A stretch of 64,000 bases of DNA from Suilimivivens sp964614185. Lineage in GTDB: Bacteria; Bacillota; Clostridia; Lachnospirales; Lachnospiraceae. Both the position numbers and the translations under genes were made by a program. Below are positions 16,626-25,056 of the stretch, piece after piece (position 1 is the first letter of the stretch; every line of letters starts with the position of its first letter). Under the pieces are notes generated by a model, which saw only the letters and a list, made by a program, of their open reading frames with translations, searched no databases and was not told the origin of the DNA. The stretch covers positions 1 to 64,000 of the forward strand of contig CAZTKJ010000004.1 in NCBI GenBank assembly GCA_964614185.1, given 5' to 3'.

Positions 16626-18110
16626 ATGACGAGTCAGACATTGCGTGAAGCGCGCAAGTACGAAGAAACGGCAGAAAAAATGATAAAAAAGGAAGATCGT
16701 CCGGATTTTCATTTATCTGTGCGCACTGGCTGGATGAATGATCCTAATGGTTTTTCTTATTACAAAGGCGAATATCATATGTTTTATCAGTATTACCCCT
16801 ATGAAGCAAAGTGGGGTTCCATGCACTGGGGGCATGCGGTCAGTAAAGACCTGCTGCATTGGGAGTATCTTCCTGCAGCCCTTGCTCCGGATGAGGCATA
16901 TGATAAAGATGGATGTTTTTCCGGAAGCGCTATAGTGCTTCCGGATGGCAGACACCTTTTGATGTATACAGGTGTAGCAAAAGAGCATCAGGCAAATGAT
17001 GTGTTTGGAGATGTGCAGACCCAGTGTATTGCCATTGGGGATGGCGTAGATTATGAGAAATATGAAATGAATCCGGTACTTGATGCAAAGGATATTCCGG
17101 AAGGAGCAAGCAAAGCTGATTTCCGAGATCCTAAAATGTGGCAGGACAGAGACGGCACTTATTATTGTGTGGCGGGAAACCGCCCTGCAGACGGCAGCGG
17201 TCAGATTCTGTTATATGAAAGCAAGGATGGATTAAAATGGAACTTTAAAAGTATACTGGCAGAAAACAAGAACCGTTTTGGAAAAATGTGGGAATGTCCG
17301 GATTTTTTTGAATTGGATGGAACATGGGTACTTCTTACCAGTCCTCAGGATATGCTTCCGAAAGGTTTTGAATATCATAACGGAAACGGTACTTTGTGCC
17401 TGACCGGAGATTTTGATAAGGAAACCGGTGCATTTACGGAGAAAACGAATCAGGCTATTGACTACGGTATTGATTTTTACGCACCACAGACAGTGATTAC
17501 TCCTGATGGAAGAAGAGTGATGATCGGCTGGATGCAGAATTGGGATACCTGCAATTTGAGGGCATCAGAAGAACCTTGGGTTGGTCAGATGAGTCTTCCA
17601 AGAGAATTATCTGTTAAAAACGGAAGACTGTATCAGAAACCTATCAGAGAATTGGATGAAATGCGGTGCAATCAAGTAGCATATTCCGATGTAGCTTTTT
17701 CCGGAACTATCAGTCTTGACGGAATCAAGGGCAGAAGAGTTGATATGGAACTGGTATTAAGACCGGGAGATGAACAGAAGCTGTATCAAAAATTTGCAGT
17801 GCGTTTTGCCCAAAATGAACAGTATCAGACTTCCTTAAGTTTTCGCCCAAGAGAATCGATCCTAAAGGTAGACAGAAAATTTTCCGGTTCCAGACGGGCC
17901 ATTATCCATCAAAGGCGCAGCCTTGTGAACAGTACAGACGGTAATTTGAAATTAAGGATCATTCTGGACCGCTTCAGTGTTGAGGTCTTTGTAAATGATG
18001 GGGAACATGTTCTGACAGCAATCATGTATACAGAGCAGGAGGCAGATGGCATTTCCTTCTTTGCGGACGGAGATGTAGTGATGGATATTGTAAAGTATGA
18101 TCTGATGTAA
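16626..18110 (+). CDS. GH32 beta-fructosidase, cytoplasmic (sucrose/fructo-oligosaccharide hydrolase)
   Basis: This 494-residue enzyme is a five-bladed propeller plus C-terminal beta sandwich. All three catalytic signatures are visible: WMNDPNG with nucleophile D39, FRDP with transition-state stabiliser D168, and ECPDFF with acid/base E223. There is no signal peptide, so it should act on sugars already imported by the upstream ABC system and release fructose for the downstream kinase. The absence of a PTS transporter argues for a non-phosphorylated substrate such as sucrose, kestose or short fructans rather than sucrose-6-phosphate. GH32 sequence alone does not settle specificity. Confidence 0.92.
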   Translation: MTSQTLREARKYEETAEKMIKKEDRPDFHLSVRTGWMNDPNGFSYYKGEYHMFYQYYPYEAKWGSMHWGHAVSKDLLHWEYLPAALAPDEAYDKDGCFSGSAIVLPDGRHLLMYTGVAKEHQANDVFGDVQTQCIAIGDGVDYEKYEMNPVLDAKDIPEGASKADFRDPKMWQDRDGTYYCVAGNRPADGSGQILLYESKDGLKWNFKSILAENKNRFGKMWECPDFFELDGTWVLLTSPQDMLPKGFEYHNGNGTLCLTGDFDKETGAFTEKTNQAIDYGIDFYAPQTVITPDGRRVMIGWMQNWDTCNLRASEEPWVGQMSLPRELSVKNGRLYQKPIRELDEMRCNQVAYSDVAFSGTISLDGIKGRRVDMELVLRPGDEQKLYQKFAVRFAQNEQYQTSLSFRPRESILKVDRKFSGSRRAIIHQRRSLVNSTDGNLKLRIILDRFSVEVFVNDGEHVLTAIMYTEQEADGISFFADGDVVMDIVKYDLM

Positions 18111-18141
18111 GAATAGTGGGATGCTTTGAAAATGGAGAAGA

Positions 18142-19101
18142 ATGATGAAGAGTTATGATGTTACGGCGTTAGGCGAATTATTAATTGATTTTACGGAAAA
18201 CGGCAAAAGCGATCAGGGGAACCCATTGTTTGAGGCAAATCCCGGCGGCGCTCCCTGTAACGTGCTGGCAATGCTTTCCAAACTGGGACATAAAACGGCA
18301 TTTATCGGGAAAGTAGGAAAAGACTTTTTCGGACAGCAGCTAAAGGATGCGATTACGGAAGTAGGGATTGATGCGTCATTCCTGCTTATGGATGAGCAGG
18401 TACATACTACCCTGGCGCTGGTACATACCTATCCGGATGGTGACAGAGATTTCTCTTTTTATCGAGATCCGGGAGCTGACATGATGCTGACAAAAGCGGA
18501 AGTACCGGAAGAAGTAATACGCGATTCAAAGATTTTTCATTTTGGAACATTGTCTATGACACATGAGGGAGTACGAGAAGCCACTAAGAAGGCGATTCGC
18601 ATTGCAGAAGAATCAGGAGCAGTCATTTCCTTTGATCCCAATTTGCGGCCACCTCTGTGGAACAGCCTTGAGGATGCAAGAGAGCAGGTGCTGTATGGTC
18701 TTGAACATTGTCAGATCTTAAAGATTTCTGATAATGAGATTCAGTGGCTTACAGGGCAGGAGGATTATTCTGCAGGAGTAGAATGGATCAACAGCAGGTA
18801 TCATATTCCGCTGGTATTGGTATCCATGGGAAAGCAGGGAAGCAGAGCTTACTACAAAGGAAACATAGTAGAGGCAAAGCCTTTTCTAAGGGATAATACC
18901 ATTGAAACAACAGGAGCGGGAGATACCTTCTGCGGATGTGTTCTGCACTATATAGCAGAGCATGGGTTAGAGGAACTTAGTACAGAGGATTTACGGGAAA
19001 TGCTTTTGTTTGCAAATTGTGCAGCCTCTCTGGTAACAACGAAAAAAGGCGCTTTGCGCGTTATGCCTTCTAAGGAAGAAATTAGTAAAGAATTGAAATG
19101 A
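18142..19101 (+). CDS. fructokinase (PfkB family)
   Basis: This 319-residue ribokinase-like enzyme has the N-terminal signature NPGGAPCNVLAMLSKLG (about residues 35-51) and the C-terminal ATP/anion-hole motif TTGAGDTF with catalytic base D261. It should phosphorylate the fructose released by the GH32 enzyme so that it can enter glycolysis. GGAG precedes the tandem ATG codons at 18142 and 18145. It is the last gene of the sugar operon, directly followed by a terminator. Confidence 0.92.
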   Translation: MMKSYDVTALGELLIDFTENGKSDQGNPLFEANPGGAPCNVLAMLSKLGHKTAFIGKVGKDFFGQQLKDAITEVGIDASFLLMDEQVHTTLALVHTYPDGDRDFSFYRDPGADMMLTKAEVPEEVIRDSKIFHFGTLSMTHEGVREATKKAIRIAEESGAVISFDPNLRPPLWNSLEDAREQVLYGLEHCQILKISDNEIQWLTGQEDYSAGVEWINSRYHIPLVLVSMGKQGSRAYYKGNIVEAKPFLRDNTIETTGAGDTFCGCVLHYIAEHGLEELSTEDLREMLLFANCAASLVTTKKGALRVMPSKEEISKELK

Positions 19102-19103
19102 TC

Positions 19104-19130
19104 AAAGGGTCCGATTATGGACTCTTTTTT
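19104..19130 (+). terminator. rho-independent terminator of the fructan operon
   Basis: A 9-bp stem (19104-19112 with 19119-19127, one G-U pair) merges into a run of six T residues, starting 3 bases after the fructokinase stop. Confidence 0.8.
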
Positions 19131-19156
19131 ATTTCACAAGAAAATCCGGGAATGAG

Positions 19157-19185
19157 TTTTCAAAAACGGTTTTATATGATAGAAT
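19157..19185 (+). promoter_or_regulatory. possible promoter for leuCD
   Basis: TTTTCA (19157-19162), a 17-bp spacer and TAGAAT (19180-19185). The -35 box is poor. No T-box motif is seen in the leader; an imperfect pair GTATCA/TGATAC lies at 19187-19209. Confidence 0.3.
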
Positions 19186-19262
19186 CGTATCAATGGGCAT
19201 CAATGATACAGCCTGATAAACAGACTTAAAAGCAGATAGATTTCATACAGGAGGTAATGATT

Positions 19263-20525
19263 ATGGGAATGACAATGACCCAGAAAATACTGGCAGCACA
19301 TGCCGGACTTGAAACAGTAGAAGCCGGACAGCTAATAGAAGCCGACTTAGATCTTGTTCTAGGTAATGATATTACCAGTCCGGTTGCCATTAAGGAAATG
19401 GAAAAAATGAAGGTTGACGGCGTATTTGATAAGGATAAGATTGCTCTTGTTCCGGATCACTTTGTACCTAACAAAGATATTAAATCTGCCGAACACTGTA
19501 AATGCGTAAGAGAGTTTGCATATCGCAATGAAATTACCAATTACTTTGAAGTTGGTGAAATGGGGATCGAACATGCTTTGCTGCCTGAAAAAGGATTGAC
19601 GGTAGCAGGGGATGTGATTATTGGTGCAGATTCTCATACCTGTACTTATGGAGCCTTAGGCGCTTTTTCCACAGGGGTGGGAAGTACCGATATGGCTGCC
19701 GGTATGGCTACAGGTAAAGCATGGTTTAAAGTGCCTGCCGCCATCAAATTTAATCTTGTGGGAAAACCCTCTGAATGGATCAGTGGAAAAGATATCATAT
19801 TACATATTATCGGCATGATAGGAGTAGACGGCGCTCTGTATAAATCCATGGAATTTGTAGGAGACGGTATTAAAAACCTTACAATGGATGATCGCTTTAC
19901 CATTGCCAATATGGCCATAGAAGCAGGCGGAAAAAATGGAATATTCCCGGTGGATGATCTGGCAGTTGCTTATATGAAGGAACATTCCGACAAATCCTAC
20001 ACTGTCTATGAAGCAGATCCGGATGCAGTTTATGATGAGGAGTATACCATTGACTTAAGCACCCTTCGGCCTACTATTGCATTTCCACATCTTCCGGAAA
20101 ATACGAAAACAATTGATGAAATTACAGAAGATATTAAAATTGACCAGGTGGTAATTGGCTCCTGTACCAATGGACGTATGGAAGATATGCGTACGGCAGC
20201 AAAAGTTTTAAAAGGAAAACATGTGGCAAAAGGGATGCGCTGTATTGTAATTCCGGCTACCCAGGCAATTTACATGCAGGCAATGGAAGAAGGACTTCTG
20301 AAAATCTTTATTGAAGCAGGTGCTATTGTAAGTACGCCTACCTGTGGACCCTGCCTTGGAGGATATATGGGAATACTGGCTGAGGGAGAAAGATGCGTTT
20401 CAACTACTAACCGCAATTTTGTAGGCCGCATGGGACATGTAGATTCTGAAATATACCTTGCCAGCCCGGCTGTTGCAGCGGCAAGTGCCATTACAGGAAA
20501 GATTTCCTGTCCGCATCAATTATAA
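19263..20525 (+). CDS. leuC: 3-isopropylmalate dehydratase large subunit
   Basis: This 420-residue aconitase-family subunit isomerises 2-isopropylmalate to 3-isopropylmalate in leucine synthesis. The [4Fe-4S] ligand cysteines are in GSCTNGR and the TPTCGPCLGG segment. The length (about 420) is that of the short, HACN-type LeuC that pairs with a short LeuD. The start at 19263 is preferred to the ATG at 19257 because AGGAGG ends only 2 bases before the latter but 8 before the former. leuD follows after 27 bases. leuA and leuB are not in the window. Confidence 0.93.
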   Translation: MGMTMTQKILAAHAGLETVEAGQLIEADLDLVLGNDITSPVAIKEMEKMKVDGVFDKDKIALVPDHFVPNKDIKSAEHCKCVREFAYRNEITNYFEVGEMGIEHALLPEKGLTVAGDVIIGADSHTCTYGALGAFSTGVGSTDMAAGMATGKAWFKVPAAIKFNLVGKPSEWISGKDIILHIIGMIGVDGALYKSMEFVGDGIKNLTMDDRFTIANMAIEAGGKNGIFPVDDLAVAYMKEHSDKSYTVYEADPDAVYDEEYTIDLSTLRPTIAFPHLPENTKTIDEITEDIKIDQVVIGSCTNGRMEDMRTAAKVLKGKHVAKGMRCIVIPATQAIYMQAMEEGLLKIFIEAGAIVSTPTCGPCLGGYMGILAEGERCVSTTNRNFVGRMGHVDSEIYLASPAVAAASAITGKISCPHQL

Positions 20526-20552
20526 AATGAATTGGAAGAAAGGAACGGAAAC

Positions 20553-21041
20553 ATGAAAGCAGCAAAAGGAATTGTTTTTAAATATGGTGACAATGTAGAT
20601 ACAGATGTAATTATCCCTGCAAGATATCTGAATTCTTCTGATCCCGCAGAACTGGCTACCCATTGTATGGAGGATATTGACAAGGAATTCATTAAAAAAG
20701 TATCCAAGGGGGATATTATTGTAGCAGATAAAAATTTTGGCTGTGGTTCTTCCAGGGAGCATGCACCTATTGCTATTAAAGCAGCCGGAGTAAGCTGTGT
20801 GATTGCAGAGACTTTTGCCCGGATTTTTTACAGGAATGCTATCAATATAGGACTGCCTATCATTGAGTGCCCGGAAGCCTCTAAAGGAATTGAAAATGGG
20901 GACGAAGTAGAAGTGGATTTTGATTCCGGCATTATTAAAAACATTACCAAGGGAACCAGTTTCAAAGGACAGGCATTTCCGGAGTTTATGCAGAAGATCA
21001 TTGCAGCCGAGGGACTGGTCAACTATATCAACCAAAAGTAA
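20553..21041 (+). CDS. leuD: 3-isopropylmalate dehydratase small subunit
   Basis: The 162-residue swivel-domain subunit of isopropylmalate isomerase carries the signature DTDVIIPARYLN and the conserved GCGSSREHAPIAIK substrate-binding loop. It pairs with the LeuC just upstream. The start is ATG at 20553 with AAAGGAACGG upstream; an in-frame TTG at 20532 lacks a ribosome site. No hairpin terminator is obvious after the stop. Confidence 0.93.
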   Translation: MKAAKGIVFKYGDNVDTDVIIPARYLNSSDPAELATHCMEDIDKEFIKKVSKGDIIVADKNFGCGSSREHAPIAIKAAGVSCVIAETFARIFYRNAINIGLPIIECPEASKGIENGDEVEVDFDSGIIKNITKGTSFKGQAFPEFMQKIIAAEGLVNYINQK

Positions 21042-21064
21042 TGAAAGATAATAGAAGGAACTGG

Positions 21065-21094
21065 TTGATAATTTCTTAAAAGATATGATAAAAT
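21065..21094 (+). promoter_or_regulatory. promoter for the foldase-like gene
   Basis: TTGATA (21065-21070), an 18-bp spacer and TAAAAT (21089-21094). The predicted leader is about 80 bases and ends with GAGGAGG before the ATG at 21184. Confidence 0.45.
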
Positions 21095-21183
21095 GCAGAA
21101 GGATTCACAGTATGGACACAAATTACTGTTAGAATAATTCCCAAAGTTATAATAAGCATCAGAAACGAGGAGGAACTGTTAAA

Positions 21184-22458
21184 ATGGCGAAGAAGGCTGC
21201 ACCGGAGGAAAATAGCGAGCAAAAGGTCTTGACAAAATATGACCGTAAAATGGCTGCCAGAAAGGCACAGGAAGAAAAAGACAGGCGTGATGATAAAATA
21301 TTTAAAATTGTATCATCTCTGATAGGAATTCTTTTGATTCTTGCAGTTGTGATCAGCATCGGAACATCCGTTGTAAATAAACAATCAGCAATAAAAGGAA
21401 CTTATATTACAGTAGGAAACAGGAATGTAAGCCAGCTGGAATTTGATTATTACTATAATGCATCTGTTAATGATTATCTGAATACTTATGGTTCACTGTT
21501 GCCTTATATGGGACTTGACACTACACAGGATTTTGCAAAGCAGGCGTATGATGAAAACATGTCTTGGAAAGATATGTTTGATCAAAGCGCTGTTCAACAG
21601 ATGCAGCAGATATTTGCCCTGACAGATGATGCTAAGGCAAATGGATTTACTTATGATGATGCAGCAGACTATGCAGAGCGTACAGCCAGCTATGAACAGG
21701 CAGCAAGCGCAGCCGGAATAACAGAATCTGAATATTATAAAAATACTTTTGGAAAGTATGCCACTAAAAATAATGTAGCTCCATTCATACGAGAAGGTAT
21801 ACTGGCAGCTGCTTATTATAATCATCTGATAGAAACAAATGTGCCTTCTGCAGAGGAAATTACAGCATACTATAATGAGAATCCACAGAATTATGATAAA
21901 GTAGATTACAGAAGTTTTGTGTTTACTGCAGAAATTGGCGAAGATGCTTCAGAAGAAGATATTGCAAAAGCGATGAGTGAAACAGAGGAAAAAGCAGATG
22001 CTTTTGTCAAAGCACGACAGAGTGGCAGCGATTTTGAAGAACTTTGCATTCAGAATGCTTCTGATGAAGCAAAAGCAGATTATGAGAACGCTGATACTGA
22101 ATATTGTTTAAGCGAAGGCCAGTATCGTGCATATACACCTTCTGCAATCAGCGGCTGGTTATATGAGGATGGAAGAAAAGAAGGCGATATTGAAGCCATT
22201 GCTTCGGAAGGAAGCCATCAGTATTATGTAGTTGAATTTGTCAATAGATATTATGATGTAGAAGAATCTGACGCAGAAATTTCTGATTTGCTTGCCTCTG
22301 ACAATACCATTTCATATGTTTCAGACTTAATGGAAACATATGAAATAGGCGATGCAAAAGGAAGATTAAAATATCTGACAATCGATACCACAACGCAGGA
22401 TTCAGAATCTGTAGAAGAACCTGTAGAAACTGAGGAATCTGCAGAACCTGCACAATAA
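21184..22458 (+). CDS. membrane-anchored SurA/PrsA-like foldase
   Basis: This 424-residue protein has a charged cytoplasmic N-terminus (about 1-38), one membrane helix (about 40-62), and a large extracellular region. The outer part resembles the SurA/PrsA N-terminal chaperone domain (GNRNVSQLEFDYYYNASVNDYL...) followed by a parvulin-like segment (about 225-390) containing ITAYYNENPQNYDKVDYRSFVF and VEFVNRYYDVEESD. A complete set of PPIase active-site residues is not obvious. The C-terminal tail is rich in E, P and S. A role in folding exported proteins is inferred. It ends at a strong terminator. Confidence 0.7.
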   Translation: MAKKAAPEENSEQKVLTKYDRKMAARKAQEEKDRRDDKIFKIVSSLIGILLILAVVISIGTSVVNKQSAIKGTYITVGNRNVSQLEFDYYYNASVNDYLNTYGSLLPYMGLDTTQDFAKQAYDENMSWKDMFDQSAVQQMQQIFALTDDAKANGFTYDDAADYAERTASYEQAASAAGITESEYYKNTFGKYATKNNVAPFIREGILAAAYYNHLIETNVPSAEEITAYYNENPQNYDKVDYRSFVFTAEIGEDASEEDIAKAMSETEEKADAFVKARQSGSDFEELCIQNASDEAKADYENADTEYCLSEGQYRAYTPSAISGWLYEDGRKEGDIEAIASEGSHQYYVVEFVNRYYDVEESDAEISDLLASDNTISYVSDLMETYEIGDAKGRLKYLTIDTTTQDSESVEEPVETEESAEPAQ

Positions 22459-22491
22459 ACCAAACACCTTATAGGATTCAAAATTAAAAAT

Positions 22492-22530
22492 AACAGTCTG
22501 TGAGTGCATAAGCCTCACAGGCTGTTTTTT
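22492..22530. terminator. rho-independent terminator after the foldase gene
   Basis: A 13-bp stem (22492-22504 with 22514-22526, one G-U pair) and a 9-base loop are followed by T residues. It lies between convergent genes and may act on both. Confidence 0.85.
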
Positions 22531-22564
22531 AACATAAGGGCAGTTTCGATGTGTACTGACCATA

Positions 22565-23350
22565 TTATCCCTGAAATGAATTTGCAAAGGAACCGGCATT
22601 GGAAATCGGTTCACCGCCTGTTAAAAGATGATTTACATCACCTATAGTCTGCACCCTGAAGTAGGCTTCATTACTCCAACGTTCCTCTGTATTTAAGACA
22701 GTAAGGGAAGTGGTGGGTAGAAAAAATCCGTGAGCCAAAAGCGGAAAGGGAATATTTAACAGGTGTGACAGCATAATGCAGATGGCCCCAAGATGGCAGA
22801 AAATAACAACAAGAGGTTCCTCTTTTCCGGCTTGCATGGCAGAGCGTGCAGCTATATTATCAGGAGAAACCGTTGACGAAATAAAAACCTCCTCTTTTGC
22901 AGGTACCCGGTAAAAATTTCCCTCCCGGATATAGCCATAACCTGCCAAAAACGCATCAAGTTCTCTGCGAACTTCTGTATATTTATCTGCAATTTGAGGA
23001 TTTTGCTGCATGATGGCAGAGTGTACCCATTCTTCCTGGGAAAGCATCAGGGGATCATTGCTCCACGCAGAGGGAACCAGATCCCAGGGGACACCATGTC
23101 TGCCGGTTATGGGATCATCGATTGCATAGTTGAATTCCTGTGTCCAATTAAGGATTTTTGCTTCACGATTCACCTTTTCCAGAGTATAGGATGCAGTTGC
23201 TCTTGCCCGCCCAAGAGGCGAACAGTAAAAGTCGGTTACATTCCATTTGCAGATCCGCTGGGCAAGAAGAGACGCTTCTCTAACCCCTTTGGGGGTCAGG
23301 CTGTCATTTTTATAATCAGGATCTCCGTGACGAACAAAAATAAGTTTCAT
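22565..23350 (-). CDS. histidine phosphatase family protein
   Basis: This 261-residue protein begins MKLIFVRHGDPDY with the catalytic RHG (R7, H8, G9) of the phosphoglycerate mutase/acid phosphatase superfamily. CSPLGRARATA supplies the second arginine, and VIFCHLGAICIML supplies the second catalytic histidine. A long insertion between about 80 and 175 (QEFNYAIDDP...RVPAKEEVF) is larger than in simple cofactor-dependent mutases, so the substrate is unclear. The start is ATG at 23348-23350 with GAAAGGAAA upstream. It is isolated on the minus strand between two plus-strand units. Confidence 0.85.
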   Translation of the reverse strand: MKLIFVRHGDPDYKNDSLTPKGVREASLLAQRICKWNVTDFYCSPLGRARATASYTLEKVNREAKILNWTQEFNYAIDDPITGRHGVPWDLVPSAWSNDPLMLSQEEWVHSAIMQQNPQIADKYTEVRRELDAFLAGYGYIREGNFYRVPAKEEVFISSTVSPDNIAARSAMQAGKEEPLVVIFCHLGAICIMLSHLLNIPFPLLAHGFFLPTTSLTVLNTEERWSNEAYFRVQTIGDVNHLLTGGEPISNAGSFANSFQG

Positions 23351-23414
23351 AATGATTTCCTTTCATGATATTTTTCCTCTTTATTTTATCATAGTATCAT
23401 TTAAAAAGAAATGC

Positions 23415-23443
23415 TTGAAACATATGTTCGAGTATGTTAAAAT
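23415..23443 (+). promoter_or_regulatory. sigma-A promoter for the NusG-II/Gx gene pair
   Basis: TTGAAA (23415-23420) and TAAAAT (23438-23443) are 17 bp apart, with a predicted start near 23450. It lies inside an upstream in-frame open stretch, which argues for the later start codon at 23472. Confidence 0.55.
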
Positions 23444-23471
23444 AAAAAAGAAAAAAGTTGTAATAGGAAAT

Positions 23472-23873
23472 ATGAATATACCGAATAAAGATTTTATACA
23501 TAAACTGAAGAATGATATTGTTTTAATAGGAGCGCTGCTTGCTGTTTCATTTTTTCTTTTTCTGATCCCTTATTTAAAGAATGAAAATCAAAGCCTTAAT
23601 GAGGTCGTTGTTTTGCAGTCAGGGGAAGAAATCGGACGCTATAAACTGTCTGAGAACAGGACAGTCACAATAAAAGGACCGGATCAGAGCTACAATTTGC
23701 TTTTGATCAATGAAGGAGATGTAAGAGTTACAGATGCAGACTGTCCGGATCAATTATGCATCAGGCAAAAGAGCATCAAAAGAAATGGGGAAAGTATTAT
23801 CTGTCTGCCTCATCAACTTGTTATTTTGATAGATTCACCGGAGGAAAGTGATATTGATGCCATCACAAACTGA
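23472..23873 (+). CDS. NusG domain II-containing membrane protein
   Basis: The protein has 133 residues. There is one N-terminal membrane helix (about 15-35), followed by an extracytoplasmic beta-rich domain of the NusG_II type with the cysteine pair DADCPDQLCIRQKSI and a later ICLPHQLVI. The start at ATG 23472 (AGGAAAT just before it) is chosen because a promoter lies upstream of it inside the longer open frame. It is followed after 3 bases by the Gx transporter gene, a frequent pairing in Firmicutes. The role is unknown; the CxxxxC motif suggests thiol or cofactor chemistry. Confidence 0.75.
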   Translation: MNIPNKDFIHKLKNDIVLIGALLAVSFFLFLIPYLKNENQSLNEVVVLQSGEEIGRYKLSENRTVTIKGPDQSYNLLLINEGDVRVTDADCPDQLCIRQKSIKRNGESIICLPHQLVILIDSPEESDIDAITN

Positions 23874-23876
23874 CAA

Positions 23877-24383
23877 ATGAACGTAAAAACATCATATATG
23901 GGGCTTTTGCTGGCTTTTGCTTTAATCTTATCTTACATAGAAACAATCATTCCATTTCAGTTTGGCATCCCCGGGATTAAACTTGGATTTGCCAATTTAG
24001 CTGTAATTTTAACGCTTTGTCTTTTGGGATATAGGGAGGCGTTTCTACTGACTGTAGTAAAAGCCATATTGTGCGGCTTTCTGTTTGGGAATCTTACAAT
24101 GATCATTTACAGCCTTTCGGGAGCGGTTATCAGTTTTCTTACGATGGCGCTGATGGTTAAGAGCGGCAGATTCCACATTCCGGTAGTAAGCGCTGCCGGA
24201 GGCGTTATGCATAATATAGGACAGCTTGCGGTTGCTTTTGTCATTGTTTCCACATATGGGATTTTTTATTATGTTCCCATATTGATATTGGCAGGTCTGT
24301 TGACAGGTATTCTGATAGGTATTACAGCATCACTTGTAATGCCTTATATCAAAAGGATTATGGAGAGAGGAAGTCATTTATGA
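23877..24383 (+). CDS. Gx transporter family membrane protein
   Basis: The 168-residue, highly hydrophobic protein has about five helices and the conserved segment FGIPGIKLGFANLAVIL (about residues 30-46). This family is often annotated as heptaprenyl diphosphate synthase component I or as a Gx transporter resembling ECF-type S components. Neither activity is proven by sequence. The start is 3 bases after the NusG-II gene; the stop overlaps the ruvA start by 4 bases (ATGA), so the genes are probably translated together. Confidence 0.8.
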   Translation: MNVKTSYMGLLLAFALILSYIETIIPFQFGIPGIKLGFANLAVILTLCLLGYREAFLLTVVKAILCGFLFGNLTMIIYSLSGAVISFLTMALMVKSGRFHIPVVSAAGGVMHNIGQLAVAFVIVSTYGIFYYVPILILAGLLTGILIGITASLVMPYIKRIMERGSHL

Positions 24384-25000
24384 TAGCATTTGTAAAAGGC
24401 GTTATTGAGGATATTTCGGAAGATAATGTAGTTATTGACACAGGTGGAATCGGATATAATATCAAAATTTCAGAAGATACGGCATCTTCACTTCCCGGAA
24501 TCGGCAGAGAAGTAAAGATTCATACTTATACATGGGTCAGGGAAGATGCATTTCAACTTTATGGTTTTCTAACAAAAGATGATCTGGAAATTTTTAAGAA
24601 GCTGATCACTGTAAATGGGATCGGACCCAAAGGCGGTTTGGCGATCTTGTCGGTAATGAGTGCAGATGATCTGCGTTTTGCTATTTTAGCAGGAGATGCT
24701 AAGGCAATTGCCAAAGCACCGGGAATCGGAGCCAAGACAGCAAGCAGAGTTATTCTTGATCTCAAAGATAAGATTTCCATAGAAGATACGCTGATCAAAA
24801 GGGAAATGAATGAATATTCCGTAGCAGATGGCTTAAAAGGAACGAATATGGAGAACAGTGCAAGGAATGAAGCTGTGGAAGCGTTAGTTGCGCTGGGGTA
24901 TAGTCCTTCAGATGCACTAAAAGCTGTTAAGAAGGCAGATGTTTCACAAGATGCAGATGTAGAAACCATTCTTAAGCTTGCTTTAAAAAATATGTATTAG
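24380..25000 (+). CDS. ruvA: Holliday junction branch-migration protein RuvA
   Basis: This 206-residue DNA-binding subunit has an N-terminal OB fold (MIAFVKGVIEDISEDNVVIDTGGIGYNI), tandem helix-hairpin-helix motifs (LITVNGIGPKGGLAILS and IAKAPGIGAKTASRVILDL, about residues 72-135) and a C-terminal domain (about 155-206) that contacts RuvB. The start overlaps the previous stop. It is followed by ruvB after 56 bases. RuvC is not in the window; RecU at 52.7 kb is the Firmicute resolvase that works with RuvAB. Confidence 0.95.
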   Translation: MIAFVKGVIEDISEDNVVIDTGGIGYNIKISEDTASSLPGIGREVKIHTYTWVREDAFQLYGFLTKDDLEIFKKLITVNGIGPKGGLAILSVMSADDLRFAILAGDAKAIAKAPGIGAKTASRVILDLKDKISIEDTLIKREMNEYSVADGLKGTNMENSARNEAVEALVALGYSPSDALKAVKKADVSQDADVETILKLALKNMY

Positions 25001-25056
25001 AAAAAGTGCTTTTGGTGTTGCCCCAATATCGTGGCTGAGTAAGAACGGAGAATTTT

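Noticed and set aside
19187..19209. Inverted repeat GTATCA/TGATAC before leuC
   Set aside because: Only six pairs with an 11-base spacer; no T-box or terminator features accompany it.
20520..21035. Open frame of 171 codons on the minus strand opposite leuD
   Set aside because: Mirrors leuD over its whole length and has the composition of an antisense reading; no independent support.
23352..23471. N-terminal extension of the NusG-II protein from 23352
   Set aside because: A good promoter (23415-23443) lies inside it, so this part cannot be in the main mRNA.
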